This document shows, in pieces, positions 1 to 7,705 of a stretch of 60,947 nucleotides of DNA. A model generated the notes under the pieces. It did no database searches. It saw only the letters and a program-made list of their open reading frames with translations, and had not been told where the DNA came from. The DNA is from Pseudomonadota bacterium. Its GTDB lineage: Archaea; Thermoplasmatota; SW-10-69-26; JACQPN01; JAJPHT01. The stretch spans positions 1-60,947 of the forward strand of contig JAJPHT010000037.1 in assembly GCA_021325135.1 (NCBI GenBank), written 5' to 3'. Within the stretch, counting starts at the first letter, position 1; each line of letters begins with the position of its first letter. Both the position numbers and the translations under genes were made by a program.

Positions 1-699
1 ACCCTCAAGTGGGTCACGAAGGTCGTCGCGCAGCAGCACGGCCTCCACGCGTCCTTCATGGCGAAGCCCATCTTCGGCGTGAACGGCAGCGGCATGCACG
101 TCCACCAGAGCCTCTGGAAGGGCAACCAGAACGCCTTCTACGACGAGAAGGGCCGCTTCCAGCTCTCCGGCACCGCGTACAACTACATGGCCGGCCTGCT
201 CACCAACGTCCCCGCGATGACGGCGGTCCTCAACTCCACCGTCAACTCGTACAAGCGCTTGGTGCCCGGCTACGAGGCGCCCTGCTACATCGCGTGGGCC
301 AACAAGAACCGCAGCGCGCTCATCCGCATCCCCGCCGCCCGCGGCAAGGGCACGCGCCTGGAGCTTCGCTGCCCCGACCCCGCCGGCAACCCCTACCTCC
401 AGACGGCCGTCATGCTGGCCGCCGGCCTCGACGGCGTGAAGAACAAGCTCACGCCCCCCGAGCCCGTCGAGCAGGACATCTACCACATGACGCCCCAGGA
501 GCGCAAGAAGAACGGCGTCGGCAGCCTCCCCGGCAGCCTCCGCGAGGCGCTGGACCTGGCCAACGACAGCAAGCTCGTGCGCGAGGTCCTCGGCGAGCAC
601 ATCTTCGAGCAGTTCAACACGGTGAAGACGAAGGAGTGGGACAGCTTCCGCCTCCGCGTCCACCCGCACGAGCTGGACATGTACCTCGCCAAGATCTGA
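1..699 (+). CDS. glnA: Glutamine synthetase, C-terminal part (5' end outside window)
   Basis: This is the last 232 residues of a type I glutamine synthetase, which makes glutamine from glutamate, ammonia and ATP in the cytoplasm. The frame is open from the first base, so the gene starts upstream of the window. Residues 22-38 of the fragment carry the ATP/glutamate-site signature KP-x2-G-x2-GSGMH-x-H-x-SL, including the paired histidines 33 and 35. NRSALIRIP follows at about 103-111 and ELRCPDP at about 121-127, then NPYL, all standard active-site segments in the right order. The reading frame is intact to a TGA. The next gene is convergent, and the gap holds a palindrome with T-tracts on both strands. 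Identity is secure; the regulatory subtype cannot be judged without the N-terminus. Confidence 0.96.
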   Translation, partial: TLKWVTKVVAQQHGLHASFMAKPIFGVNGSGMHVHQSLWKGNQNAFYDEKGRFQLSGTAYNYMAGLLTNVPAMTAVLNSTVNSYKRLVPGYEAPCYIAWANKNRSALIRIPAARGKGTRLELRCPDPAGNPYLQTAVMLAAGLDGVKNKLTPPEPVEQDIYHMTPQERKKNGVGSLPGSLREALDLANDSKLVREVLGEHIFEQFNTVKTKEWDSFRLRVHPHELDMYLAKI

Positions 700-786
700 G
701 AACGCGAAGCTCGCTTCGCTTGCTTCGCGTCCTCCCCGCGCCTTCGGCGCGGACCGACTCGGCTGGGGGCCCTTCGGGCCCCCGGC

Positions 787-895
787 GAGCGCCCCTTTTT
801 CGCAGAAATGCCCTTAGGGGCGCTCCGGCGCCGCCTTCGGCGGCGCCCGCGGCCCCTACAAGGCATCCGGCATTTCTGCGAAAAAACGGGCGCTC
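787..895. repeat. Long inverted repeat with nested GC hairpin between convergent genes
   Basis: The 280-base gap 700-979 has no credible gene. Arms at 787-812 and 869-895 are inverted copies that differ by one substitution and one T (T5 in the left arm, A6 in the right). Inside lies a perfect 9-bp stem with a TTC loop at 828-848. Small palindromes fill the upstream part of the gap. The repeat sits between glnA (+) and a lipoprotein gene (-), and each strand carries a T-tract pointing the right way. A bidirectional terminator, or a palindromic intergenic repeat that serves as one, is my inference. Confidence 0.6.
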
Positions 896-979
896 GTGAT
901 TGCCCTTTGCTCGCGCTTCTGGTGGAGGGCCTTCGTCACGCGCGGGCGCGCGAACCTCCACGCGCCTTCTTCGGGTCGC

Positions 980-1477
980 TCAGGTCGCCTTGCCGATGTC
1001 CAGCACGCCGATGAGGTAGCCGTTGGCGGTGCCGTTGAAGACGACTCGCCACGTGCCCGGCTGGAGGGTCACGCCCTTGGCCTGCTTGTCGCCGCTGCAG
1101 TGGCCGTTGGGGTTCGCGCCCACGATCCCGTTGGCGTCGTACTTGTCCTGGAGGAAGGTCTGGCCATCGGGCGCGACGAGCGTGATCACGGCATCGCTCT
1201 GCTGCGTCACGCACACGGTCGCGCTCCCCGTGCCCGCGCCGGTGTAGTGGAGGTCGACGTTCACGGGGCCCGCGCCCGCGGGGATATCGATCGCCTTCGT
1301 CTCGTCGGCGGCGGTGTAGTTGTGCTCGACGTGCGCGCCCAGGAAGCTCGCCTGCGTTCCGGAGCCCGCGGTGCCGGTGGGCGTGGTCCCTGCGTCCGTG
1401 GGCGTCGAGGGCGTTCCGCCGGTGGATGCGCAGCCGGCGAGCAGGAGGGAGGCCAGAAGGAGAGGGAAGGCTCGCAC
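980..1477 (-). CDS. Small secreted lipoprotein, unknown function
   Basis: The gene encodes 165 residues. The N-terminus is a short basic-hydrophobic signal ending in a lipobox (LLLAGC), followed by a Ser/Thr/Gly/Pro-rich linker typical of archaeal and bacterial surface lipoproteins. The mature part, about 110 residues, is predicted to be beta-rich, with alternating hydrophobic segments such as VTLQPGTWRVVFNGTANG near the end. It resembles a small jelly-roll or pre-peptidase-like fold, but I cannot assign a family. I chose the GTG at 1477 because it places the signal peptide at the N-terminus. A TTAGG-type box centred near 1511 lies about 26 bases upstream of a start site a few bases before it. 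It is divergent from the NADP reductase gene across 60 bases. Confidence 0.8.
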   Translation of the reverse strand: MRAFPLLLASLLLAGCASTGGTPSTPTDAGTTPTGTAGSGTQASFLGAHVEHNYTAADETKAIDIPAGAGPVNVDLHYTGAGTGSATVCVTQQSDAVITLVAPDGQTFLQDKYDANGIVGANPNGHCSGDKQAKGVTLQPGTWRVVFNGTANGYLIGVLDIGKAT

Positions 1478-1537
1478 GGCGTTGGCATCGGGCGCGCGCC
1501 GCAAGAACCTAACCCTCGCGCCCCGCTCGCCGCGCCG

Positions 1538-2191
1538 ATGAGCAGGCCGAAGATCGGCGTGATCGGAAGCGGCGACGTGGGCAAGCGGCTTGCCGGCGCG
1601 TTCGCGAAGCTTGGGCACCCCGTGATGCTGGGCACGCGCGAGCCTTCCCGCGAGGACGTGCAGGCGTGGCTCAAGGAGGCGGGGCACGGCGCCCGGGCGG
1701 GGACCAACGCGGAGGCCGCGCGGTTCGGTGATATCATCGTCCTGGCCACCGACTGGTCGGGCACCGAGAACGCGCTGCGGCTGGCGGGGGCGCCGAACCT
1801 CCAAGGCAAGGTGCTGCTGGACGTGACGAACCCCCTGTCGTACCGCGACGGCGCGCCGCCCCTTCTCGCGGTGTCGGGCGAGGACTCCGGCGCGGAGCGC
1901 GTGCAGCGGTGGGCGCCCGGCGCCAAGGTCGTGAAGTCGCTCAATGTCGTCAACAACGCGCAGATGGCGGACCCCAAGGCGTTCGGCAATCCGACGATGT
2001 TCGTGGCGGGCGACGAGGGCGCGAAGAAGGTCGTCGAGGGGCTGCTGCGCGAGCTTGGCTGGGATGACGTCATCGACCTGGGCGGCCTTGAAGGGGCGCG
2101 CATGCTGGAGGCGATGGCCCTCGTGTGGATCGTCCACGGCTTCCGCACGGGCAAGTGGACGCACGCGCTGAAGATGCTCCCCGCGAGGTGA
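1538..2191 (+). CDS. F420-dependent NADP oxidoreductase-like Rossmann protein
   Basis: This 217-residue protein begins with a Rossmann fold. The glycine-rich loop GSGDVG is at residues 10-15, and LGTREPSRED, a likely NADP 2'-phosphate pocket, follows the second strand. The central DVTNPL and the length match the COG2085 family (F420H2:NADP+ oxidoreductase, Fno). In archaea these enzymes pass hydride between F420 and NADP; some homologues use other substrates, and I cannot show F420 use from sequence alone. The ATG at 1538 starts exactly at the Rossmann strand. The neighbouring SDR gene begins four bases after the stop, so the two are probably co-transcribed and may share a nicotinamide cofactor. 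Confidence 0.85.
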   Translation: MSRPKIGVIGSGDVGKRLAGAFAKLGHPVMLGTREPSREDVQAWLKEAGHGARAGTNAEAARFGDIIVLATDWSGTENALRLAGAPNLQGKVLLDVTNPLSYRDGAPPLLAVSGEDSGAERVQRWAPGAKVVKSLNVVNNAQMADPKAFGNPTMFVAGDEGAKKVVEGLLRELGWDDVIDLGGLEGARMLEAMALVWIVHGFRTGKWTHALKMLPAR

Positions 2192-2195
2192 TCCC

Positions 2196-2984
2196 GTGAA
2201 GCTGGCGGGCAAGCTCGTGGCCATCACCGGCGCCTCCTCCGGCATCGGCAAGGCCGCCGCGCTGGCGTTCGCCCGCGAAGGCGCGCGCCTCGCCCTGTGC
2301 GCCCGCAGCGAGGGCGCGCTGCGCGAGGTGGCCGAGATCGCCAAGGCCCTTGGCGCGCCCTCCGCGATCTGGCGCGCGTGCGACGTGACGCGCGACGAGG
2401 ACGTGCGCGCGTTCGCCGCCGCGTGCGGCCCGCAGGTGGACGTCCTCGTCGCGAACGCGGGCGTGGGCCAGTACGGCGAGTTCCTGGACACGCCCATGGA
2501 GGACGTGGAGCGCGTGCTGGAGACGAACCTCACGGGCGTGCTGCGCTGCGCGCACGCCTTCGGCCCCGCGCTCGTCGCGGCTCAGGGGCACGTCCTCGTC
2601 GTGGGCTCGCAGGCGGGGAAGACGCCCGTGCCGCTCTCCAGCGTGTACGCCGCCAGCAAGTGGGCCCTGACCGGATGGACGCGCAGCGCGCGGCCCGAGC
2701 TGGAGTCCCGCGGTGTCGCGCTCACGCTCTTCTCGCCCGGCGGCGTCGACACCGCGTTCCGCGAGCGGCGCCTCGCCGCGCCCGGGACCGGGGGCGACGC
2801 GCGCGCCCGCGTGCCCGGCTCGCAGAGCGTGGACCGCGTCGTCGCCGCGCTGGTGGACGCCGCGCGCAGGCGCCCCCGCGAGGTCGACCCCTCCCTCGTG
2901 GGCGCAGTGGGGCGCGCGGCCAACGCGCTGGCGCCCCACGCGGCCGCGCGGGCGATGCTCAAGGCTCGGGCGCGACGCCGCTAG
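2196..2984 (+). CDS. Short-chain dehydrogenase/reductase
   Basis: A classical SDR of 262 residues that oxidises or reduces a carbonyl/alcohol with NAD(P). The cofactor motif TGASSGIG lies at about 10-17, the NAG strand motif in the middle, and the catalytic Tyr-x3-Lys as YAASK at about 151-155, preceded by a Ser-containing strand. The GTG at 2196 is used; it sits four bases after the upstream reductase stop, which implies translational coupling. The 3' end overlaps the convergent MFS gene by 26 bases. The substrate is unknown, and the C-terminal 50 residues are Arg/Ala-rich and poorly informative. Confidence 0.9.
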   Translation: MKLAGKLVAITGASSGIGKAAALAFAREGARLALCARSEGALREVAEIAKALGAPSAIWRACDVTRDEDVRAFAAACGPQVDVLVANAGVGQYGEFLDTPMEDVERVLETNLTGVLRCAHAFGPALVAAQGHVLVVGSQAGKTPVPLSSVYAASKWALTGWTRSARPELESRGVALTLFSPGGVDTAFRERRLAAPGTGGDARARVPGSQSVDRVVAALVDAARRRPREVDPSLVGAVGRAANALAPHAAARAMLKARARRR

Positions 2985-4326
2985 GCGAGCCGGCGCGGCT
3001 TCCGAGGCTCGTCCGCGGCAGGCCGAACGCGCAGAGGAGCGCCGCGGCCGTCACCGCGACCATGAGGCCGATGCCCACGCCGAAGCCGCCCACGTTGGCG
3101 GCCAGCACGAAGCTCCCGACGCCCAGCGCGGCGCCCACCTGCCGCGTGAACTGCTGGCTCGTCGTGGCGCTGCCCATGCGCTGCACCTCGACGCTGTTCT
3201 GCACGGTGACGGTGATGCCCGGGTTGAGCAGGCCCATGCCGACGCCCGCCAGCGCCGCGCCGCCCGCGACGGCGTAGAGCCCGCGGTCGAACACGGTCGC
3301 GAGCGCGAGGAGGCCCGCCGCGTGGACGATGAGGCCCACCAGCGCGAAGACGCGCTCGCCCCAGCGATGCACGAGCCGCCCGGAGACGAGCGCGGCGCCG
3401 CTCCAGCCGATGGTGAACGAGCCCACGACGAGGCCCACGGCGGCGGGCGCGCCGAAGACCTCGCTGGTGCGCAGCGGCAGCACGGCCGAGACGCCGAACG
3501 CGCTGAAGGAGGTGAGGAAGGAGATGGCCATCGCGGTCGCGTAGCCGCGGTGCCGGAAGAACGCCAGCGGCAGGATGGGGTGCTCTGCGCGCCCCTCGTG
3601 CCAGACGAACGCCGCGAGGAGGGCGAGCCCCGCCGCGACGAGCGTCCACTCCAGCGCGCCGACGCTGCCTTCGCCGAAGTCCACGAACGCCCAGATGAGG
3701 GCGCTGCCCCCGAGCCCCGCGAAGGCCGAGCCCAGGATGTCGAAGCGCCCCGCGCGGTGGCCGAACGACTCGGGCATGGCCGAGAGCACGAGCGCCGTGG
3801 CCAAGGCACCGATGGGCACGTTGACGAGGAAGACCCAGCGCCACGAGGCGTTGGCGACGATGGCCGTGCCCAGGAGCGGCCCGCCCACGCTGCTCACGGC
3901 CCACGCGGACGCGGCGATGCCCAGGGCCTTCGCGCGCTTCTCGGGCGGGAACACGACGCCCAGCACGATAAAGGGGAGGCTCGTCACTGCCCCTGCGCCG
4001 ATCCCCTGGAGCGCGCGCGCCGCGATGAAGACCGGCATGGTGGGCGCGGCCGCGCAGAGCGCGCTCCCCGCCACGAACACGGCGACGCCCACGAGGAACG
4101 TGCGCTTGCGCCCCCAGCGGTCGCTGCCCGGGCCCCACACGGGCATCGACACCGCGGTCGCGAGCATGTAGGCGGCGAACGCCCAGGCGTAGAGCCCGCT
4201 GCCGCCCAGCTCGCGGATGGCGACGGGCATGACGGTGCCCACCACGGTGCCGTCCACCCCGGCGAGGCCGATGGTGAAGAGGATGCCCACGAGCACGAGG
4301 ACGCGGCTCCGGCCGGCGAGTTCCAC
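2959..4326 (-). CDS. MFS drug/solute exporter (DHA2-like)
   Basis: A polytopic membrane protein of 455 residues with the major facilitator loop 2-3 motif GSDRWGRKR at residues 67-75 and an antiporter-type motif around PLLGTAIV in the fifth helix region. The hydrophobic pattern fits 12 to 14 helices, and the N-terminus (VDGTVVGTVMPVAIREL) resembles the DHA2/EmrB group of proton-driven exporters. The substrate cannot be predicted. The gene converges on the SDR gene, sharing 26 bases. It is divergent from the downstream 7TM gene. Confidence 0.88.
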   Translation of the reverse strand: MELAGRSRVLVLVGILFTIGLAGVDGTVVGTVMPVAIRELGGSGLYAWAFAAYMLATAVSMPVWGPGSDRWGRKRTFLVGVAVFVAGSALCAAAPTMPVFIAARALQGIGAGAVTSLPFIVLGVVFPPEKRAKALGIAASAWAVSSVGGPLLGTAIVANASWRWVFLVNVPIGALATALVLSAMPESFGHRAGRFDILGSAFAGLGGSALIWAFVDFGEGSVGALEWTLVAAGLALLAAFVWHEGRAEHPILPLAFFRHRGYATAMAISFLTSFSAFGVSAVLPLRTSEVFGAPAAVGLVVGSFTIGWSGAALVSGRLVHRWGERVFALVGLIVHAAGLLALATVFDRGLYAVAGGAALAGVGMGLLNPGITVTVQNSVEVQRMGSATTSQQFTRQVGAALGVGSFVLAANVGGFGVGIGLMVAVTAAALLCAFGLPRTSLGSRAGSPSGVAPEP

Positions 4327-4390
4327 GGGCTTCCGCTACGCGCCTCCCCGCTTTCTTCCTTCTGGCGGCGCCGCGGAGTCTGCTCGCCCT

Positions 4391-4398
4391 CTAAATAG
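4391..4398 (+). promoter_or_regulatory. TATA box of the 7TM protein gene
   Basis: CTAAATAG is centred 26 bases upstream of the ATG at 4421. The transcript would therefore begin at or next to the start codon, a leaderless mRNA. Confidence 0.6.
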
Positions 4399-4420
4399 GC
4401 GAGGAAGCGAGGCCTTCTCG

Positions 4421-5284
4421 ATGCTCACGGCCAGGCTGACCGTGGGGACGATCCTCAACCTCGCCTCGGCCGGGCTCTGCCTCGCCGTGGGCGCGCGCCT
4501 CGCGCGGCGCGACGTCCAGGGGCCCGCGCGCCGCGCGGCGATGGCCTTCTCCGTCTGGTGGATGGCCTTGGGCGTCGACGCCACCATCAACTCGGTCACC
4601 TGGCTGGCCGGCGCGCTGGGCCTCGCGACGGAGACGCTGACCGCCGTCCTCACCTACGCGGCCCTCGCGGCGGTGACCGTCATGCTCTGGGGGCTCGTCG
4701 AGTACCTCGTCTACCTCTTCACGGGCCGCGCCGGGGCGTTCTTCCCGGTGGCGGCCGCCTACGTCGTGGCCTTCCTGGCGGGCGCCGCGTTCATCGCGAC
4801 GCTCCACCCCATCGGCGTGACGCCGCGCCCCTACGGCGGGGAGATCGCCTACGCGAACCAGCCCAGCCCGGGCGAGGCGCTTGCGTTCGCCGTCTTCTTC
4901 CTCCTGCCGCCCATCCTGGGCGCCCTCGCCTATGGCACCCTCTTCTTCAGCGCCAAGGGGCGCACGCGGCGCTTCCGCATCGGCGTCGTCTCGCTGGGCA
5001 TCTTCGTCTGGTTCTCCAGCTCCATCGCGCTCTCGGGCACCACGGTCGAGAGCGACGCGCTGGCGCTCTCGTCGTTCGCCATCTCGATCTTCTGCATGCT
5101 CGCCATCCTCGCGGCCTACGCACCCCCCGCGTGGATGCAGCGCTGGCTGCGCGTCACGGCCATCGCCTCCGAGCCCCACCCCATGCCGGAGGCCCTCGCC
5201 GCCGACGCCGCGCGCCGCGAGGGGGCGGCCGCCCGCGCCCGCCGCCGCGCGAGGCTGGACGAGCGGGTGCGCGACCTGGTCTGA
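4421..5284 (+). CDS. Seven-helix membrane protein, unknown function (paralogue of 54417-55163)
   Basis: The gene encodes 287 residues with about seven predicted transmembrane helices and an Arg/Ala-rich cytoplasmic tail. I do not recognise a named family. It is clearly related to the protein at 54417-55163: both have WGL-x2-YL-x-YL-x-TGR in the middle, LPPIL-x2-L-x-Y later, and an AAY-x-PPA segment before the tail. The topology recalls small archaeal sensory or channel-like 7TM proteins, but no retinal lysine motif or catalytic residue is visible. The ATG at 4421 is preferred over upstream codons because it starts at the first helix and lies 26 bases from the centre of a good TATA box. Confidence 0.72.
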   Translation: MLTARLTVGTILNLASAGLCLAVGARLARRDVQGPARRAAMAFSVWWMALGVDATINSVTWLAGALGLATETLTAVLTYAALAAVTVMLWGLVEYLVYLFTGRAGAFFPVAAAYVVAFLAGAAFIATLHPIGVTPRPYGGEIAYANQPSPGEALAFAVFFLLPPILGALAYGTLFFSAKGRTRRFRIGVVSLGIFVWFSSSIALSGTTVESDALALSSFAISIFCMLAILAAYAPPAWMQRWLRVTAIASEPHPMPEALAADAARREGAAARARRRARLDERVRDLV

Positions 5285-5320
5285 GCGAAAGCCAAATCGC
5301 GGGGGCGCCGATCCAGCCTC

Positions 5321-5980
5321 ATGGCCGACCTGATCCGCACCCTGGAGTCCGACCTCTTCGGCGCGTACGAGTGGGCGGCCGACCTCTACGAGGACCTTGC
5401 GGGCGTCCAGGAGGCGCCCGACCGCCTGGCGGTCTTCCGTGGCCTCATGCGCGCCTACGAGGCCTTGGAGGGCAAGGCCGCCGAGGCCATGCGCGCGGCG
5501 GAGGGGCTCGTCGCGGCGGAGGAGGACCTGGACGACACGGAGCGGCGCGTGCTGGCCCCCCTGGAGGCGCCGCGCGAGGCCCTCTTCGCGGACCCAACGC
5601 CCGAGAGCGCGAAGGCCTTCCTCGCCGCGTTCGACGCCGCGTGGATCGGCCAGGCCGAGAAGCCCGCGCTGGTTCCCGACGCCATCCTCGCGGCCCTCGC
5701 GCACAGCAACGTCATCGCGGCGACCCGCAACAAGACCCTCCCGCCCGAGGAGGCGAAGGCGCACCACGCGAAGGCCGCGCAGCTCTACGAGGAGCTTTTC
5801 GCCATGCTGAACTTCCGCGTGGGCACGGGCGAGCAGGAATGGAAGGAGACGGCCCAGAGCGCGGCCTTCCGCGCCGCCGTCGCGTGGCGCTTTGCGGGCG
5901 AGGAGTCGCGCAGCCGGCGCGCGACGGAGATCGCGGGCGCTCCCCCGGGTTTCGACCGCAGCGGCCACCGCACGTCGTGA
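5321..5980 (+). CDS. Hypothetical alpha-helical cytoplasmic protein
   Basis: The gene encodes 219 residues with no signal peptide or membrane span. The composition is rich in Ala, Glu, Leu and Arg, and repeated amphipathic stretches suggest an all-helical fold, perhaps a four-helix or TPR-like bundle. I do not recognise it. It follows the 7TM gene on the same strand after 36 bases and may share its transcript. The frame shows normal high-GC third positions, which supports real coding. Confidence 0.6.
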   Translation: MADLIRTLESDLFGAYEWAADLYEDLAGVQEAPDRLAVFRGLMRAYEALEGKAAEAMRAAEGLVAAEEDLDDTERRVLAPLEAPREALFADPTPESAKAFLAAFDAAWIGQAEKPALVPDAILAALAHSNVIAATRNKTLPPEEAKAHHAKAAQLYEELFAMLNFRVGTGEQEWKETAQSAAFRAAVAWRFAGEESRSRRATEIAGAPPGFDRSGHRTS

Positions 5981-5983
5981 GCG

Positions 5984-6163
5984 CTACCGTCGGACCCCGA
6001 GCGACTCGTCGTCGGCGTCGGGCTCCTCGGGCGGGGCGCGCGGCCTGCGCGGCGGCGCGGCCAGGATGCGCCGCACCAGCACGGCCGTGACCGCGGCCAT
6101 GGCCAGCGCCACGACGGAGAGGACGATCACGAACCCGACCAGGACGTGCTCCAGCGCCACCAT
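5984..6163 (-). CDS. Small single-span membrane protein
   Basis: The gene encodes 59 residues: a hydrophobic helix at about 5-30 followed by a charged Pro/Arg/Glu/Asp tail predicted to be cytoplasmic. I place the start at the ATG at 6163 rather than one at 6184, because a GGAGG element lies about ten bases upstream of it. An AT-rich stretch further upstream (6205-6240) could be the promoter. It ends four bases from the convergent hypothetical gene. The function is unknown. Confidence 0.45.
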   Translation of the reverse strand: MVALEHVLVGFVIVLSVVALAMAAVTAVLVRRILAAPPRRPRAPPEEPDADDESLGVRR

Positions 6164-6323
6164 GGATCTTCGAGCCTCCTCCACCCAGGGCTACGCCATT
6201 GGTTGTATTAGAGAATTCTTGTGAAATTCCTGTGGATGAGATCGCCATTAACCACCGCCCCAGCGGGGTCCTCCCCCTGGCCCAGGGGCGAACGCTTTTC
6301 TGCCGGCCGCCCGAATCCGCGCC

Positions 6324-7067
6324 GTGGCGCCCCTGGCGGACGCGAAGGCCGTCTTCTTCGACGTCGACGACACGCTCTACGACTTCGACCGCAGCATGTC
6401 CCTCGCCTTCGCGCACCTGCACCGCGCCTTCCCCGACGTCTTCGCCCAGCACACCGTCGACCGCCTCGCGGAGGCGTACTGGACGCACTACCGCGGCATG
6501 GGCGAGCACGCGAAGCGCGACCTCATCAACCGAGATCCCGATCTCTTCCGCCGCACCATGTGGGCGGGCGCCCTCGCGGCGCTGGGGCTCGATGGCCACC
6601 CCGATGGCCTTGCCCGGCGCCTCACCGCGGAGTTCGAGAAGGTCCGCCCGCAGCACTGGCGCTCGTCCATGTACGCGGGCGCCCGCGACCTCCTCCTGGA
6701 CCTCAAGGGGCAGCGCGTGCTGGGGGCCATCACCAACGGGCCCTCGCGCGTGCAACGCCCCAAGCTGGAGGCGCTGGAGTACCGCGACTTCTTCCCCGAG
6801 GACCTCGTCTTCGTCTCGGGCGAGTTCGGCGTCGCGAAGCCCGACCCCTCCATCTTCCTCGCCGCGGCCAAGGCGGCCGGCGTCGCGCCCGAGGCGTGCG
6901 TCATGGTGGGCGATGCGCGGGAGTTCGACATGCCCGCAAAGGCCGTGGGCTTCCGGACCATCCTCTTCTGCGAGGGCCGCAACGTGCCCGACGTCTCCAA
7001 GGACGAGCACCCGCCCGACGCCATCGCGCGGGGCTACGCCGACGTGCGCCGCCTGCTGGGCGCGTGA
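6324..7067 (+). CDS. HAD-superfamily hydrolase, subfamily IA
   Basis: A 247-residue haloacid dehalogenase-type phosphatase. Motif I is FFDVDDTLYDF, with the nucleophile Asp13 and general acid Asp15. Motif II is ITNG, motif III the Lys of KPDPSIF, and motif IV GDAREFD. A helical cap lies between motifs I and II, as in subfamily IA enzymes such as YjjG-like nucleotidases and phosphoglycolate phosphatases. The substrate is probably a small phosphorylated metabolite. The GTG at 6324 directly precedes the first strand. The preceding 140 bases are AT-rich and probably hold its promoter and that of the divergent small membrane gene. Confidence 0.9.
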   Translation: MAPLADAKAVFFDVDDTLYDFDRSMSLAFAHLHRAFPDVFAQHTVDRLAEAYWTHYRGMGEHAKRDLINRDPDLFRRTMWAGALAALGLDGHPDGLARRLTAEFEKVRPQHWRSSMYAGARDLLLDLKGQRVLGAITNGPSRVQRPKLEALEYRDFFPEDLVFVSGEFGVAKPDPSIFLAAAKAAGVAPEACVMVGDAREFDMPAKAVGFRTILFCEGRNVPDVSKDEHPPDAIARGYADVRRLLGA

Positions 7068-7068
7068 G

Positions 7069-7452
7069 CTATCGTTTTCTCCTCTTGGCCTTGCGGATGA
7101 CCAGCGCGTCGCCCAGCGCGCCGATCTCGACCGAGCTTCCCGGCTTCACGCCGAGGCGCGCGAGAAGCTCCGGCGGGAGCGTCACCGAGGCGCTCGTGCC
7201 CGTGGTCCCGATCTTCCGCTCCACCGCGTTCTCGACGCCGAAGAGGCCCAGCTCGTGGGCAAGCGTCTCGACGCGGGCGAGATCCTCCGCGCGGATCTTC
7301 TCCTCGCCGTCCAGGGGGCACCGGCCGCCGCGCACGGGGAGCGTCCCGCGCGGGAAGTGGACCGCGACGATGGCGTCCGCCATGACGACGGGCTCGTCGT
7401 GGAGGTTACAGCGCAGGCCTCTGGCGGGCGCAGGAGACTGTCCGGACGTCAT
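7069..7452 (-). CDS. AbrB/SpoVT-domain antitoxin-like protein
   Basis: The gene encodes 127 residues. The C-terminal 45 residues form an AbrB/MazE swapped-hairpin DNA-binding domain (SASVTLPPELLARLGV then a VEI-x6-LVI strand) with a basic tail. The N-terminal part contains one CNLH and one GRC element, reminiscent of the zinc-ribbon half of YgiT-type antitoxins, though only two cysteines are visible. It is encoded directly after the DUF4258-like gene and overlaps it by 47 bases if the ATG at 7452 is used. An internal ATG at 7383 would avoid the overlap but lose the Cys/His part. By context it is the antitoxin of a type II toxin-antitoxin pair; this is an inference. Confidence 0.72.
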   Translation of the reverse strand: MTSGQSPAPARGLRCNLHDEPVVMADAIVAVHFPRGTLPVRGGRCPLDGEEKIRAEDLARVETLAHELGLFGVENAVERKIGTTGTSASVTLPPELLARLGVKPGSSVEIGALGDALVIRKAKRRKR

Positions 7453-7687
7453 ACTCTTCCTCGGTTTCCAGGTAGCGGACGATCACGTAGCGGGCGCCGA
7501 AGCGCCGCCAGGCGGCGCGGCGGAGGCCGGCGCGCTGGAGCAGGTCCGGCGAGGCAAGCGTGCGCGCCACCTGCTCCACGCTGACGGGCGGCCTCTCGTT
7601 GTACATGGCCCGCACCGCGTGCTTGGATAGGGTGACGGCCTTGCCACCGGGCTTCTCTTCTGATGTTCGTATGTCATTCGTATCCAA
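7406..7687 (-). CDS. DUF4258-like putative toxin
   Basis: A 93-residue protein. The segment from LSKHAVRAMYNER through SVEQVARTLASPD to RYVIVRYLETEEEYDVRTVS follows the order seen in DUF4258 proteins: an N-terminal His helix, a valine-rich helix, then strands ending in a TV motif. These are small RelE/barnase-like proteins often paired with zinc-ribbon or AbrB antitoxins. The start is a TTG at 7687, preceded six bases upstream by a GGAGGAG ribosome-binding site. The toxin is upstream of its antitoxin partner. Activity is not demonstrated. Confidence 0.62.
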   Translation of the reverse strand: MDTNDIRTSEEKPGGKAVTLSKHAVRAMYNERPPVSVEQVARTLASPDLLQRAGLRRAAWRRFGARYVIVRYLETEEEYDVRTVSCARQRPAL

Positions 7688-7705
7688 TAAAGTCTCCTCC
7701 CGTTT

